Assembly: GCA_002455335.1 (NCBI GenBank)
Contig: DKKP01000060.1
Span: forward strand, 1-38,643
Reading direction: 5' to 3'
Source of the DNA: Anaerolineales bacterium UBA6663
GTDB lineage: Bacteria > Chloroflexota > Anaerolineae > Anaerolineales > UBA6663
DNA length: 38,643 bases
Shown here: in pieces, positions 7,337 to 15,082 of the stretch
Numbering within the stretch: position 1 is the stretch's first letter
Layout: every line of letters starts with the position of its first letter
Program-made: the position numbers and the translations under genes
Notes under the pieces: model-generated
Database searches by the model: none
The model's input: only the letters and a program-made list of their open reading frames with translations
Told to the model about the DNA's origin: nothing

Positions 7337-10024
7337 TCAATACGCAAGATAGACTTTGCCCACGATTCCGGCCGGCTCGACCACGACGCCGCGCGGACCG
7401 AAGAAGTTCGCTTCGTTCGAGAGCGAGCGGACGTGGCGGTACAGGGTGTTGGCGACCTCGATGCGCAGGTCGTTGTCACCGGCCTTACATAACAGACCTG
7501 TCAGGTCTGTTATGTAAGGCGGACAGACATTCATCCCAGCATAGACGCCGTTGACCCACACCTCGACACCCTCGAAGGCCTCCTCAAGGATCAGGAAAAC
7601 GGATGCCGGCATGGGATCCGGCAACGTGAAGCGCGTCTGGTAACGCATGAAGCCCGAGAAATCCGGCCAGATCCGGCCGACGTCGTGAAGCTCCGAGATT
7701 GTGCGCGCGTCATGGAAGGCCGGGTACTCCTTGGCCGTGGCAATCGACAACGTCCACTCACCGGTGAGTTCATGGCGCGGCGGGTCAACCGGGAGCGGCG
7801 CCTGCTGCAAGTCCTCGAAGCCATCGGCGATCAATACGACTGACTGATAGGGTGCGAGCTCGAGCGAGACGGTTGTGCCGCGCGCAGTCGTCAGCGCGTT
7901 CACCGCACACAATCGGTTCTCCATGGCGTCGTAGGCCGTGACGTGAGACACCACGGGCAAGACGATCTGGCCCACGAACGTCTGGGCAGGGTCTTCGTTC
8001 GAGACCATAAACGCGTCTTTGCCATCCTTGACGTAGCGATAGTAGCGGAGCCGTGGGAAGGCCGGTTCGACGAGCACATCGAACACGCCGGCGTCCCTCA
8101 GCGTCCGCGCGAGGTCTTGAAGCCGTACCACCTGGCAGGATCCCAATTCGTCAACGAGCGTTGCGCTTTCAGCGGTCGGCGCGTCACAGATGCCGTCGGG
8201 CAGGCCGTCGACGAAGAGGACGTGGAAGCCCGCCCTTGAGGCCCGAGCCGCGAACTCGGCCACGGCGCGCGTGATGAACTCGGCATAGGGCACGACGAAG
8301 GCACGATAGGTCTCGCCGTTGACGCGCAGTTCGCCGTCGAGGTCTGCGTTGTAGCGCTCGGGATCGGCGAATACGTCGGCCGGCACGATGTCGAAGTCGA
8401 TCTGGTGCTCGAGCAGCTGCCGCGCGGGCTTCTGCAGGAACATGTGCTCACCCGTCCACTCGGCCTCGCCGTGATAGAGCAGGGCAACCGGCGCGACATG
8501 CAAGCCATCGCTGAACAGGTGGCACATGCGGTTGACGTACCGCATCAACTTGCCGAAGTGGCGGTACAGCGGGTTGTGCCCGTGAGCGTAGAAGTGCGGC
8601 GGGCAGTCCGGGTCCGGAAACGGTTTGGGTGAGAAGGCGTGAGGGACGAAGCGGTTGATCCCGCGGACCAGGAAATGGTCCGTCATGGATTTCATCTGTC
8701 GGACACCCGTGTTCCAGCCGTAGGCGCCATAGATCTCGCACATCGCACGGCCCTGCTTGATGGGGTCGATGTGGGCGTGCGACGACCCGAGTTTGCCGAG
8801 CGCGAAGTGATAGAACTCGCCGTCGCCGGGCGGCGTGATGCGAGTCAGCCGCGAGTGGTTCTCTCCGCCCGGCAGCACCTGGTTGCCGATGTTGTCGATG
8901 CCGGCCATGTGCTGGCCCTGCATGGCGCGGAAGAAGTGACCCTGGCTGCTGCCCAGCCGGCTGTGCTGGTTGTTGTCCTCGATGATGTGGCCGATGTACT
9001 GGACCCCTCGCGCCACGCACCAGGCGCCGATCTGGCCGCTGAAGTTCCTGCCGATGAGAGTTGTGGCGCTGTCCATGTAGGCGTGGCGTACGCGCGCCAT
9101 CAGGGCGCGATCGCCTGCGTCGGTCCAGAGCGCCGGCAGCAGCCTCAGGTAGTCGGCGCCCAGGCGTGCGGCCATCAGGCCCGGCATGTCCTTGTTCCAG
9201 GGCAGGGGCATGCGCTTGCGCCCGATCGACTCGTCGAAGTTGAAGCCCTGGGTGTTGCCGACGGCGGGTTCGTCTGAGAAGAAGCCGGCGATCGTCGTCC
9301 CGAAATCGTCACGGTATCTTGCGTAGTGAGGCTCGTAGACGGCGTCGATCTGGACCCGGCACGAGGCCTCGTCGAGCATGTTGATGTAATCCGTCCGCCC
9401 GCCGCCGTTGCGCGTGTTGTACAGGACGAAGACCCGCCACATCCCGGCCGGAACATCCCAACGGAGCTTTCCGTCGACGACGCGAGTCGTCAGGTCGAGC
9501 AGGGTGTCGTCGACGCGATTGCCTTCCACGAGCCGTGAAGCGACGACCGCGAGCAGGGCGTCATCGTCGAAGACTCGTGGCGGAAACGGGCTGGGCGGGA
9601 AGGCCGGCGCGTCGAACGGCGACGGGATCGTGCGGGCCATGTCGGCGACGTCGAGCGAGGCCTCGGGCAGCGGGCCGCAGACATCGACGCACTCGGCCAT
9701 GACGTATTGCTTGCAGAGCTCCGGAGCCGCCGATTGCAGGGCGCCGGCCGCCTGGCCGGTCGGAAAGTGGGCGTCGTCCAGGATCCAGACTCTCATCCCG
9801 CGCTTGCGCGCCTCGTCGAGGATGACGTCCATGTCGGCCCACCATTTGGGACCCAAAAAGTCCGGGTGCGGCCGTGCTTCGACGCACACCGCCCCGATCC
9901 CGCAGTCCTGGATGGCGCCCATGTACTCTCGCAGGACGGCCTCGGTTTCGCCGTGTTGCCAGAAGAACGGGAGGATGTAGTTCCCACCGTTGCCCTGCAG
10001 AAGGTCGAGAATCGCGCGCTTCAT
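7337..10024 (-). CDS. Large glycoside hydrolase (GH106 / GH2-like)
   Basis: 895 residues. The start at 10024 is fixed by AAGGAG (10032-10037); the frame stays open upstream to 10816 but that portion is antisense to the next gene and not protein-like. The N-terminal barrel resembles the GH106 alpha-L-rhamnosidase-like group: LPFFWQHGETEAVLREY, then CVEARPHPDFLGPKWW, then RVWILDDAHFPTG. A probable catalytic acid pair is in FFSDEPAVGN (Asp251/Glu252). Near residue 840 a GH2-type sugar-binding beta-sandwich appears (VEVWVNGVYAGM, NDLRIEVANTLYR). No signal peptide, so cytoplasmic. The substrate is not readable; rhamnoside or another deoxyhexoside is a guess. A perfect palindrome lies inside the last domain, encoding about residues 835-847. 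Confidence 0.75.
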   Translation of the reverse strand: MKRAILDLLQGNGGNYILPFFWQHGETEAVLREYMGAIQDCGIGAVCVEARPHPDFLGPKWWADMDVILDEARKRGMRVWILDDAHFPTGQAAGALQSAAPELCKQYVMAECVDVCGPLPEASLDVADMARTIPSPFDAPAFPPSPFPPRVFDDDALLAVVASRLVEGNRVDDTLLDLTTRVVDGKLRWDVPAGMWRVFVLYNTRNGGGRTDYINMLDEASCRVQIDAVYEPHYARYRDDFGTTIAGFFSDEPAVGNTQGFNFDESIGRKRMPLPWNKDMPGLMAARLGADYLRLLPALWTDAGDRALMARVRHAYMDSATTLIGRNFSGQIGAWCVARGVQYIGHIIEDNNQHSRLGSSQGHFFRAMQGQHMAGIDNIGNQVLPGGENHSRLTRITPPGDGEFYHFALGKLGSSHAHIDPIKQGRAMCEIYGAYGWNTGVRQMKSMTDHFLVRGINRFVPHAFSPKPFPDPDCPPHFYAHGHNPLYRHFGKLMRYVNRMCHLFSDGLHVAPVALLYHGEAEWTGEHMFLQKPARQLLEHQIDFDIVPADVFADPERYNADLDGELRVNGETYRAFVVPYAEFITRAVAEFAARASRAGFHVLFVDGLPDGICDAPTAESATLVDELGSCQVVRLQDLARTLRDAGVFDVLVEPAFPRLRYYRYVKDGKDAFMVSNEDPAQTFVGQIVLPVVSHVTAYDAMENRLCAVNALTTARGTTVSLELAPYQSVVLIADGFEDLQQAPLPVDPPRHELTGEWTLSIATAKEYPAFHDARTISELHDVGRIWPDFSGFMRYQTRFTLPDPMPASVFLILEEAFEGVEVWVNGVYAGMNVCPPYITDLTGLLCKAGDNDLRIEVANTLYRHVRSLSNEANFFGPRGVVVEPAGIVGKVYLAY
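7482..7520. repeat. Perfect 39-nt palindrome inside the glycosidase gene
   Basis: Two exact 19-nt arms (GCCTTACATAACAGACCTG and its complement) flank a single T at 7501. It lies within the coding strand of the large glycosidase and encodes roughly YITDLTGLLCKA in frame. The A/T-rich arm composition differs from the surrounding GC-rich gene, which suggests an inserted or converted palindromic repeat. Confidence 0.9.
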
Positions 10025-10085
10025 GTGCCTGCTCCTTGCGCCACTGTTGTGCATTTTGATTATGGCATAGCGGCACTCAGAATCC

Positions 10086-10129
10086 GCGAAAAGGCGGCGA
10101 ATGCGAAACAAAATGCGAACTGAGGCGAA
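10086..10129. promoter_or_regulatory. Phased GCGAA direct repeats in divergent promoter region (site A)
   Basis: GCGAA occurs at 10086, 10097, 10103, 10115 and 10125. The last three (spacing 12 and 10) match the site at 24977-25003 in spacing and in most flanking bases (GCGAAACAAAA, then GCGAAC, then AGGCGAA). The element lies in the 237-bp gap between the minus-strand glycosidase and the plus-strand oxidoreductase and could control both. Direct repeats at helical spacing suggest cooperative binding by an oligomeric activator. Confidence 0.6.
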
Positions 10130-10261
10130 ACCACATCGATCTGGCTTTGCCATAAACTGCCGCCAAGTACCTGTTTGCACACCATCCAGATGACGCGAAA
10201 ACGACCTCATCGTCTTTCGCGGTTCTCTCATACGGGCTGTGGGCTCGAAAGGAAAATGGAC

Positions 10262-11392
10262 ATGGCAAAGATCAAGATCGGGATCGTCGGATGCGGGTTC
10301 ATCGCCAATCGCAAGCATCTGCCGATGCTGCTCCTGCACAACGACGTCGAGGTCGTGGCCTTCTGCGACATCATCAAGGAACGCGCCGAGGCGTCCGCGA
10401 AGCAGTTCGGCACCGCCGACGCCAAGGTCTACGAGAACTATCAAGACCTGGTTGCCCGCAAGGACATCGACGTCGTCCATGTCTGCACGCCCAACAGCAC
10501 GCACAGCGAGATCTCGGTGGCGGCGCTGCAGAGCGGCAAGCACGTCATGTGCGAGAAGCCGATGGCCAAGACCTCGGCCGAGGCCAAGGCCATGCTCGAC
10601 GCGGCCAAAGCCTCCGGCAAAAAGCTGACGATCGGCTATCAGAACCGCTTCCGCACCGACAGCCAGTTCATCAAGAAGCTCTGCGATCAGGGCGACCTCG
10701 GTGACATCTACCTGGGCAAGGCGTTCGCCACCCGGCGCCGTGGTGTGCCGATCTGGGGCGTGTTCATGAACAAGGCCCTGCAAGGCGGCGGCCCGCTGAT
10801 CGACCTGGGCACCCATGCCCTCGACCTGACTCTGTGGATGATGGACAACTACGAGCCCGTCTCGGCGCTCGGTTCGACGTACGACAAGATCGGCAAGCTC
10901 GGCAGCCCGGCCAACGGCATGGGCCTGTGGGATCCGGAGAAGTATGAAGTCGAAGACAGCGCCTTCGGCATGGTCAAGTTCAAGAACGGCGCGACGGTCG
11001 TCCTCGAGGCCTCCTGGGCCATCAACATGATCGTATCCAACGAAGCCATGACCATGTTGTGCGGCACCAAGGGCGGCGCCGACATGTTCCCGGCCACCGG
11101 CCCGATCGTGCGCGTGGCCGACTTTCAGTCTGCCGAGGGCCTACACGTGCGCGTCAACGGCGAGAACGCCGGCAAGCTCTTCATCCAGAACTACGCGATG
11201 GGCGCCGAGTTCATCGGCAGCGGCGAGAAGAAGGAAGACTTCGCGGGCGGCAAGCTCGAGATGACGACCTGGCTGAACGCCATCCGCAACGACACCGACG
11301 TGGTCGTCAAGCCCGAGCAGGCCTACACCGTCACGCGTGTCCTCGAGGCCATCTATCAGAGCGCGGCCAGCGGCAAGCTGGTGGAGCTTTAA
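10262..11392 (+). CDS. Gfo/Idh/MocA family sugar oxidoreductase
   Basis: 376 residues. The N-terminal Rossmann fold has GIVGCGFIANRKHLP, and the MCEKPMAKT motif at 97-104 carries the catalytic Lys. The C-terminal half contains GTHALDLTLWMMD with the His/Asp used in proton transfer. Of ATGs at 10256 and 10262, the second is preferred because AAAGGA (10248-10253) is 8 bp upstream of it. The enzyme likely oxidises a sugar hydroxyl with NAD(P). In known C-glycoside and 3-keto-glycoside pathways an enzyme of this family (DgpA is the model) oxidises the C3 hydroxyl before cleavage. The two genes that follow encode deglycosidase-like subunits, which makes that role plausible here. Confidence 0.85.
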   Translation: MAKIKIGIVGCGFIANRKHLPMLLLHNDVEVVAFCDIIKERAEASAKQFGTADAKVYENYQDLVARKDIDVVHVCTPNSTHSEISVAALQSGKHVMCEKPMAKTSAEAKAMLDAAKASGKKLTIGYQNRFRTDSQFIKKLCDQGDLGDIYLGKAFATRRRGVPIWGVFMNKALQGGGPLIDLGTHALDLTLWMMDNYEPVSALGSTYDKIGKLGSPANGMGLWDPEKYEVEDSAFGMVKFKNGATVVLEASWAINMIVSNEAMTMLCGTKGGADMFPATGPIVRVADFQSAEGLHVRVNGENAGKLFIQNYAMGAEFIGSGEKKEDFAGGKLEMTTWLNAIRNDTDVVVKPEQAYTVTRVLEAIYQSAASGKLVEL

Positions 11393-11395
11393 TTT

Positions 11396-11454
11396 CGAGA
11401 CACGGGGGCAACGGGGCCGAGGTAGAGCCTTGGCCCCATTGCCCCTGTGTTTCG
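11396..11454. terminator. Long hairpin between oxidoreductase and beta-like subunit
   Basis: Two 27-nt arms (11396-11422 and 11428-11454) pair over nearly their full length with a 5-nt loop (CACGGGGGCAA...TTGCCCCTGTG). There is no clear U tract. It starts 3 bp after the oxidoreductase stop and may be a leaky terminator or mRNA stabiliser setting the ratio of oxidoreductase to cleavage complex. Confidence 0.6.
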
Positions 11455-11477
11455 CCCCACTTACGGAGTGACCAACC

Positions 11478-11876
11478 ATGGGCGCTGCTGTCAAACTCAT
11501 CCGGGACGATAGCCTGAGGGCCGGCCAGGACGGCTATTCGTTCGAGGTCAACCTGAACTGGTATCGCTCGTTGCCGGTCTCGAGCGTCGACGTGCTGAAG
11601 GTTGCGCTGGACGACAAGAGTGTGCCGCTCGATCAGGTTCGATTTGAGATCAACGGGCATCAATACGCGCTCGGCGAACTGGCGGAGCGATACGAGGAGT
11701 TCTGGTTCGTCCAGGATTCAGCGGTGCTCAAGGTGCTGCAGCCAGGCGAGGTGAAAGCCGGCGAGGCCCACAGGCTCGACGCCGAGATGTCGCTGCGTTT
11801 TCCGTACATCCAGATCGGGCCGGACCGGTTCCTGACGAACATCACCCGCTGCACCGACACGCAAACCGCGAAGTGA
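11478..11876 (+). CDS. C-glycoside deglycosidase beta subunit-like protein (DUF6379), copy 1
   Basis: 132-residue all-beta protein without signal peptide. It aligns by eye with the proteins at 14423 and 26238: GYSFEVNLNWYRSLPVSSV matches their GFQLRTRLPYYRGL region, followed by a shared V(D/L)...VP segment, a (V/F)xxxGxxY turn and a C-terminal RFPYIQIGPD resembling RISYLPFLSIGSD. Proteins of this size and fold are the small beta subunits of C-glycoside deglycosidases, which pair with a TIM-barrel alpha subunit. The alpha-like gene follows after 8 bp. The start ATG comes just after the hairpin, with weak GGAGTGA upstream. It is the most divergent of the three clear copies. Confidence 0.7.
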   Translation: MGAAVKLIRDDSLRAGQDGYSFEVNLNWYRSLPVSSVDVLKVALDDKSVPLDQVRFEINGHQYALGELAERYEEFWFVQDSAVLKVLQPGEVKAGEAHRLDAEMSLRFPYIQIGPDRFLTNITRCTDTQTAK

Positions 11877-11884
11877 GGTCAACC

Positions 11885-12877
11885 ATGAGCAACACCGGAC
11901 CAGTCCTGGGCATCACCCTGTTCAGCCTTACCAACGAGTGGCAGCAGCGGCTGTACACGCTCGAAAGCATGATCGCCAGGGTCGCCGAGCTCAGCCTTGG
12001 GCCGGCGATCGAAGTCGTCGGCTTCCAGAGCTTCCGGTCGTACCCGGACATCCCCGATGACGAGGCTCGCCAGTTCCGGAGCTTGCTCGACCGCTACGGC
12101 CTGGTGCCTTCGTGTCTCGGCGCCAACATCGACATCGGGCGTCGCCGCGACAGGCTGATGACCGATGTCGAGATCTACGACTATGTGCGGCGTCAGCTGG
12201 TTTCGACCCAGAAGCTCGGCTTCCCGCTGGTGCGCGTGCCGCTGTCGGTGGGCACCCACGCCCTCGAGAAGCTGCTGCCCCTGGCCGAGCAGTTCAAGAT
12301 CGTGCTGGCCGTGGAGCTGCACTCGCCGCTCAACGCCCATCACCCCGAAGTCGTGGCGATGAAGGCCCTGATCGAGAAGCTCCAGTCGCCGTATCTCGGG
12401 TTCATCCCCGACTTCAGCACGACGATGGTCGCCGTGCCCGAAGGCTACTGGAACGGGCTGCGCCGCGCGGGTGCGCCCGAGACCCTGATCGACGCCGCCA
12501 AGGCCATCTGGCACACCGACGATTCGATCCCGGCCAAGTTCGGCGCGCTGGCGGAGGCCGCGAAGCGCTTCAACGTGGACCCGGCCATCGCGGGCCAGAT
12601 GAACAACGTCATGACGATGTTCGGCCACGCGCCGGTCGAGAACTGGATCGAGATCCTGCCTTACGCGCGCCACATCCACGGCAAGTATTACGAAGTGAAC
12701 GCCGACGGCGTGGAGCCTTCGATCCCGTACGCCGAGATCATGGCGCTCCTCAAGCGGCAGGGGTATGCGGGCACGATTTCGGCGGAGTGGGAAGGCCAGG
12801 CCTTCACCGAAGAGCCGATCGGCTTCCAGCAGGTCGCCGCGTGGAACGCGATGTGTAAACGGCTGCTGGCCAACTAG
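11885..12877 (+). CDS. TIM-barrel isomerase-like protein, C-glycoside deglycosidase alpha subunit-like, copy 1
   Basis: 330-residue AP-endonuclease-2/xylose-isomerase-like barrel. The expected divalent-metal ligands are present: Glu144 (AVELHSP), Asp176 (FIPDFST), His265 (HIHGKYYE) and Glu301 (SAEWEGQ). The GxT/SLFSLTNEW start is the usual first strand. ATG 11885 is chosen over the GTG at 11873 because GAGGT is at 11875-11879. Together with the preceding small protein it forms a beta-alpha gene pair like those of Dgp/Dfg/Car C-glycoside deglycosidases. Such complexes eliminate the aglycone from a 3-keto-glycoside. An ordinary sugar epimerase role cannot be excluded, but the small partner argues against it. 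Confidence 0.75.
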   Translation: MSNTGPVLGITLFSLTNEWQQRLYTLESMIARVAELSLGPAIEVVGFQSFRSYPDIPDDEARQFRSLLDRYGLVPSCLGANIDIGRRRDRLMTDVEIYDYVRRQLVSTQKLGFPLVRVPLSVGTHALEKLLPLAEQFKIVLAVELHSPLNAHHPEVVAMKALIEKLQSPYLGFIPDFSTTMVAVPEGYWNGLRRAGAPETLIDAAKAIWHTDDSIPAKFGALAEAAKRFNVDPAIAGQMNNVMTMFGHAPVENWIEILPYARHIHGKYYEVNADGVEPSIPYAEIMALLKRQGYAGTISAEWEGQAFTEEPIGFQQVAAWNAMCKRLLAN

Positions 12878-12912
12878 ATCCGCCACCGGCGGCTAAGGCG
12901 TTCGTGACGATC

Positions 12913-12959
12913 GAGTGGTCGGCCCCTGCAGGTACCGGGTTCGACCACTCATCTCTTTT
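12913..12959 (+). terminator. Probable intrinsic terminator
   Basis: A 9-bp stem GAGTGGTCG/CGACCACTC (12913-12921 and 12942-12950), with a loop that can fold further, is followed by ATCTCTTTT. It ends the first beta-alpha pair, though read-through into the next pair is possible. Confidence 0.55.
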
Positions 12960-13012
12960 CGCGGCCCCGGTCCGCGGGGCAGAGAACACCAGGGGCCATT
13001 CAGGATCACGCC

Positions 13013-13420
13013 ATGCTGACCATGCCAGCCAGAAACCACGTCCTCATCGTGCCCCAGATCTATGTGCCTCTGGAACCACAGGGCGGATCCGACGCACCTG
13101 AGGCGCTCCCGCGGCGGGCCGAGATCCCGATGACCTGGATCCAGGATGAATTCGGTTTTCGCCTCGACATCGATCTGCCGGACTCGAGCACACTTGATCT
13201 TGTGTTCGCGGCGCCCGTGTCGAGCCTGCACGTCAACGGCGAGACGATCTGGGCCGGGCAGACAGTTCATCGGATCGGTCTGCAGGGCGTGCATGTCGAG
13301 AACACGCCGCGCGGTTTGCGCCTCACCTGCACGGCGGCTGGCAGGCTCCACGTCCTCGCGCGCGGCGTCGCCCCAACGGCGCACGACGCACTTCAGTATC
13401 GCCAGGAGGGTTCTGTATGA
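13013..13420 (+). CDS. Small beta-rich protein of unknown family, coupled to alpha subunit-like copy 2
   Basis: 135 residues, no signal peptide or membrane segment. I do not recognise the family. The pattern is beta-rich (FGFRLDIDLPDSS, LDLVFAAPVSSLHVNG, GLRLTCTAAGRLHVLARG), like a small sandwich domain, but it does not align with the clear DUF6379 proteins nearby. AGGAT (13002-13006) supports ATG 13013. Its stop overlaps the next start as ATGA, with AGGAGG just upstream, so its translation is coupled to that of the TIM-barrel protein. It could be a third subunit or an extra sugar-binding module of that complex. Confidence 0.7.
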   Translation: MLTMPARNHVLIVPQIYVPLEPQGGSDAPEALPRRAEIPMTWIQDEFGFRLDIDLPDSSTLDLVFAAPVSSLHVNGETIWAGQTVHRIGLQGVHVENTPRGLRLTCTAAGRLHVLARGVAPTAHDALQYRQEGSV

Positions 13421-14406
13421 CGAAAGCCAATGAGATCAAGCGCGGTGTCAGTCTATACAGCTACCAGGAGGAATTCTTCCTGCGGAAGATGACTCTGGAG
13501 GACTGCATTGCCGTGTCGGCGCGCCTCGGCGCCCTCGGGGTCGAGAGCATCGCTGAACAGATGATGCCGGGTTTCCCGAACCTGTCGGATGCTTTCTACG
13601 ACAGCTGGCACGGTTGGATGGCCCTGTACGGCACCACGCCCACCTGCCACGACATGTTCCTCGACACCAAGATGTACAAGGGCCGGCTGATGACCGACGA
13701 CGAGATGCTCGCCTCGGTCGTCCGCGACCTCAAGCATGCCAACCGGCTGGGGTGCACGGTCATGCGCTGCATCGTCAGCACGCCGCCGCACATCATGGCG
13801 CTGGCCGCGCCGTACGCCGAACAGTACAACGTGCGCATGGGCATCGAGATCCACGCGCCGTTCAACTTCGACCATGATTGGATCAAGGCGCATCTCGAGA
13901 CCTTCGCGCGCGTCGGCAGCCCATACCTGGGCATCATCCCCGACATGGGCATCTTCGAGAAGCGCTTCCCGCGGGTGCGGGCCGATCGATATGTGCGGCA
14001 GGGCGCGCATCCACACATCGTGCAGCACATCTGCGATGTCTATGCCCGGCACGCCGGGACGGAAGGACTTGTGGAGGCCATCAAGGCGATGGGCGCCAAC
14101 GAGCGCGACCTGGCCATGGCTGGCGACATCGCCCACATGACCTACGTCGAGCCGCGGCGCCTGCTGGATTTCGCGCCGCTGATCGTCCACATCCATGGCA
14201 AGTTCTACGAGATGCTTGAGGACGGGACCGAATACAGCATCCCGTACGACGAGATCGTGCCCGTGCTGCGTGAATGCGGTTTCAACGGCTACATCTCGAG
14301 CGAGTACGAAGGCAACCGGCACATTCAGGATGTCTTCGAGGTCGACAGCGTCGAACAGGTGCGCCGCCATCAGGCGATGCTGGCGCGACTGCTGGGCGAG
14401 GCCTGA
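13417..14406 (+). CDS. TIM-barrel isomerase-like protein, C-glycoside deglycosidase alpha subunit-like, copy 2
   Basis: 329 residues. The N-terminus (KRGVSLYSYQEEFF) and the long loop SWHGWMALYG...CHDMFLDTKMYKGRLMTDDE are shared with the protein at 25186 and mark a common subfamily. Metal ligands: Glu144 (GIEIHAP), Asp176 (IIPDMGI), His260 (HIHGKFYEM), Glu296 (SSEYEGNR). Coupled to the upstream 135-residue protein by ATGA overlap, and followed 16 bp later by a DUF6379-like beta subunit. The order alpha then beta equals the pair at 25186-26630. Most likely the catalytic subunit of a 3-keto-glycoside or C-glycoside lyase; the aglycone is unknown. Confidence 0.78.
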   Translation: MTKANEIKRGVSLYSYQEEFFLRKMTLEDCIAVSARLGALGVESIAEQMMPGFPNLSDAFYDSWHGWMALYGTTPTCHDMFLDTKMYKGRLMTDDEMLASVVRDLKHANRLGCTVMRCIVSTPPHIMALAAPYAEQYNVRMGIEIHAPFNFDHDWIKAHLETFARVGSPYLGIIPDMGIFEKRFPRVRADRYVRQGAHPHIVQHICDVYARHAGTEGLVEAIKAMGANERDLAMAGDIAHMTYVEPRRLLDFAPLIVHIHGKFYEMLEDGTEYSIPYDEIVPVLRECGFNGYISSEYEGNRHIQDVFEVDSVEQVRRHQAMLARLLGEA

Positions 14407-14422
14407 CGCGAAAGGAGCCAAC

Positions 14423-14815
14423 ATGTTCGACCGCTACATCATTTGCGAACACGATTTCCGCAACGTCGTCGGCGATCAGGGGGTGGTGGGCTTTCAGCTG
14501 CGCACGCGTCTGCCGTACTACCGCGGTCTCGGTCTGTCGATGGTGCAAGACATCACCCTCGTGGTGGACGGCCAGGTCATCCCGCGTGACTCGTTGAGCG
14601 TCACTGTGCATGGAAACACGTACTCCATGGTGGCGATGGAAACCGCGTACAGCGATCGCTGGGAGTTCGGCGAGGAAGCGGTCCTCACCGCTCGACTCCC
14701 AGGCGGCCTGGCCAAGGGTTTGCATAAGGTCGACCTGACTCATACCCTGCGAATCTCGTATCTCCCGTTCCTTTCGATTGGAAGCGATACCAAAGTTCTC
14801 GCACTCGCCGACTGA
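14423..14815 (+). CDS. C-glycoside deglycosidase beta subunit-like protein (DUF6379), copy 2
   Basis: 130 residues. The ATG at 14423 follows AAAGGAG; a longer frame upstream runs antiparallel to no family feature and overlaps the alpha gene, so it is rejected. Roughly half of its residues are identical to the protein at 26238, for example GFQLRTRLPYYRGL versus GFQIGARLPYYRGI, WEFGEEAVLTARLPGGLAKG versus WEFGDVGILTARMPGGLAAG, and the terminal GSDTK. It forms a pair with the alpha-like barrel upstream. In characterised enzymes this subunit closes the active site and contributes to substrate binding. It is the last gene before a strong terminator. Confidence 0.78.
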   Translation: MFDRYIICEHDFRNVVGDQGVVGFQLRTRLPYYRGLGLSMVQDITLVVDGQVIPRDSLSVTVHGNTYSMVAMETAYSDRWEFGEEAVLTARLPGGLAKGLHKVDLTHTLRISYLPFLSIGSDTKVLALAD

Positions 14816-14829
14816 CCGCATTGTGGAAA

Positions 14830-14874
14830 GGAGCGCTTGAATCCAGGCCTCAGCTGGGTTCAAGCGCTCCTCTT
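14830..14874 (+). terminator. Intrinsic terminator
   Basis: A 17-bp stem with one mismatch (GGAGCGCTTGAATCCAG, 14830-14846, with 14854-14870) and a 7-nt loop, followed by TCTT. It separates the deglycosidase-like cluster from the transporter operon. A 13-mer ACCGCATTGTGGA just upstream (14815-14827) is identical to the operator at 224-236. Confidence 0.8.
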
Positions 14875-14895
14875 CGTATCGCATTCTCTTCAAAT

Positions 14896-14932
14896 GCGAA
14901 ACGACATGAAGCGTAAGGCGAACCGGTGCGAA
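14896..14932. promoter_or_regulatory. Phased GCGAA repeats upstream of the ABC operon (site C)
   Basis: GCGAA at 14896, 14918 and 14928 gives spacings of 22 and 10. The offset of 22 from the first GCGAAAC matches the outer repeats of the sites at 10103-10129 and 24977-25003, but the middle repeat (expected at 14908) is degraded to GAAGC. It lies about 150 bp before the binding-protein gene in a 267-bp gap with no other gene. Confidence 0.4.
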
Positions 14933-15082
14933 TTGGCGCGGCGTGAACGGGGTGTTAATCTGCCAACGCCATCTGGTGCGTTGATACGGGTGGCAAACCA
15001 AGTCCAATCCAACAGAACAGGCACCAGAGCACTTTCGAACTGAACCATTGACTCGGTTCAACCCAGTTTTAGGAGGAGCGAC

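Noticed and set aside
10025..10816. N-terminal extension of the large glycosidase (264 extra codons)
   Set aside because: It runs antisense through the oxidoreductase gene and the promoter region; ATG 10024 has an ideal ribosome site and fits the family start
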